Below, piece after piece: positions 63,967-64,000 of a stretch of DNA of 64,000 bases. Each line of letters begins with the position of its first letter. The first letter of the stretch is position 1. Both the position numbers and the translations under genes were made by a program. The notes beneath the pieces are model-generated. The model saw nothing but the letters and a program-made list of their open reading frames with translations. It searched no databases and was not told the origin of the DNA. This DNA comes from Thelephora terrestris (taxonomy: Eukaryota > Basidiomycota > Agaricomycetes > Thelephorales > Thelephoraceae), in assembly GCA_015956445.1 (NCBI GenBank), contig WIUZ02000022.1:372001-436000 (forward strand). Direction: 5' to 3'.

Positions 63967-64000
63967 AGTTTCTCCTGGGTGATTTTTGTATTTTTAGCGG

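Overview
The window is nuclear DNA of a filamentous basidiomycete, most likely an agaricomycete. Genes are dense and interrupted by many introns of about 47-68 nt (GT-AG, CT-rich, branch-point-like CTAAC/CTGAC). Several families are typical of this group: a STE3-type pheromone receptor, a Zn(II)2Cys6 activator, serine-rich single-pass membrane proteins and an F-box protein. No bacterial signals, transposon, rRNA, tRNA or CRISPR array was recognised. Gene models below were spliced by eye. Where exon coordinates are given, reading phase was checked across every junction, but none is confirmed by transcripts.

Layout. 1-3 kb: the end of a single-pass membrane protein, a doubtful small membrane ORF and a second single-pass protein. 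3.4-5.1 kb: the STE3 receptor. 5.7-16.5 kb: a tight housekeeping block of isocitrate lyase, NCA2, VPS37, RRP40, EAF6, RPT5, deoxyribose-phosphate aldolase and V-ATPase subunit d. 16.6-22.4 kb: the DEAH spliceosomal helicase PRP2/DHX16 facing a citrate-lyase-beta-like (CLYBL) gene, with a diverged tandem copy of their gene ends between them. 22.6-35 kb: two RBR E3 ligases, a protein kinase, a multi-pass membrane protein and an F-box protein. 35.4-42.3 kb: ISWI remodeler, an unrecognised conserved protein and RanGAP (RNA1). 42.4-58.3 kb: midasin (MDN1/REA1), predicted at about 4,992 residues in 17 exons. 58.5-64 kb: Zn2Cys6 factor, TOM22 and a DXO/Rai1-like enzyme.

Many genes are divergent pairs with only 50-130 bp between start codons (VPS37/RRP40, EAF6/RPT5, DERA/VMA6, ISWI/unknown, RNA1/MDN1), so compact shared promoters are likely. 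Functional themes are ubiquitin-proteasome (RPT5, two RBR ligases, F-box), RNA processing and ribosome assembly (RRP40, PRP2, MDN1, DXO-like), chromatin (EAF6, ISWI) and two-carbon/organic-acid metabolism (ICL, CLYBL). Nothing shows that they form one system.

Most unusual: a 6-nt micro-exon that supplies one zinc-binding cysteine of the Zn2Cys6 domain, the duplicated convergent gene ends at 20.3-20.9 kb, six apparent GC-AG introns, a divergent DXO/Rai1-like protein and a STE3 receptor with no recognisable pheromone gene beside it.
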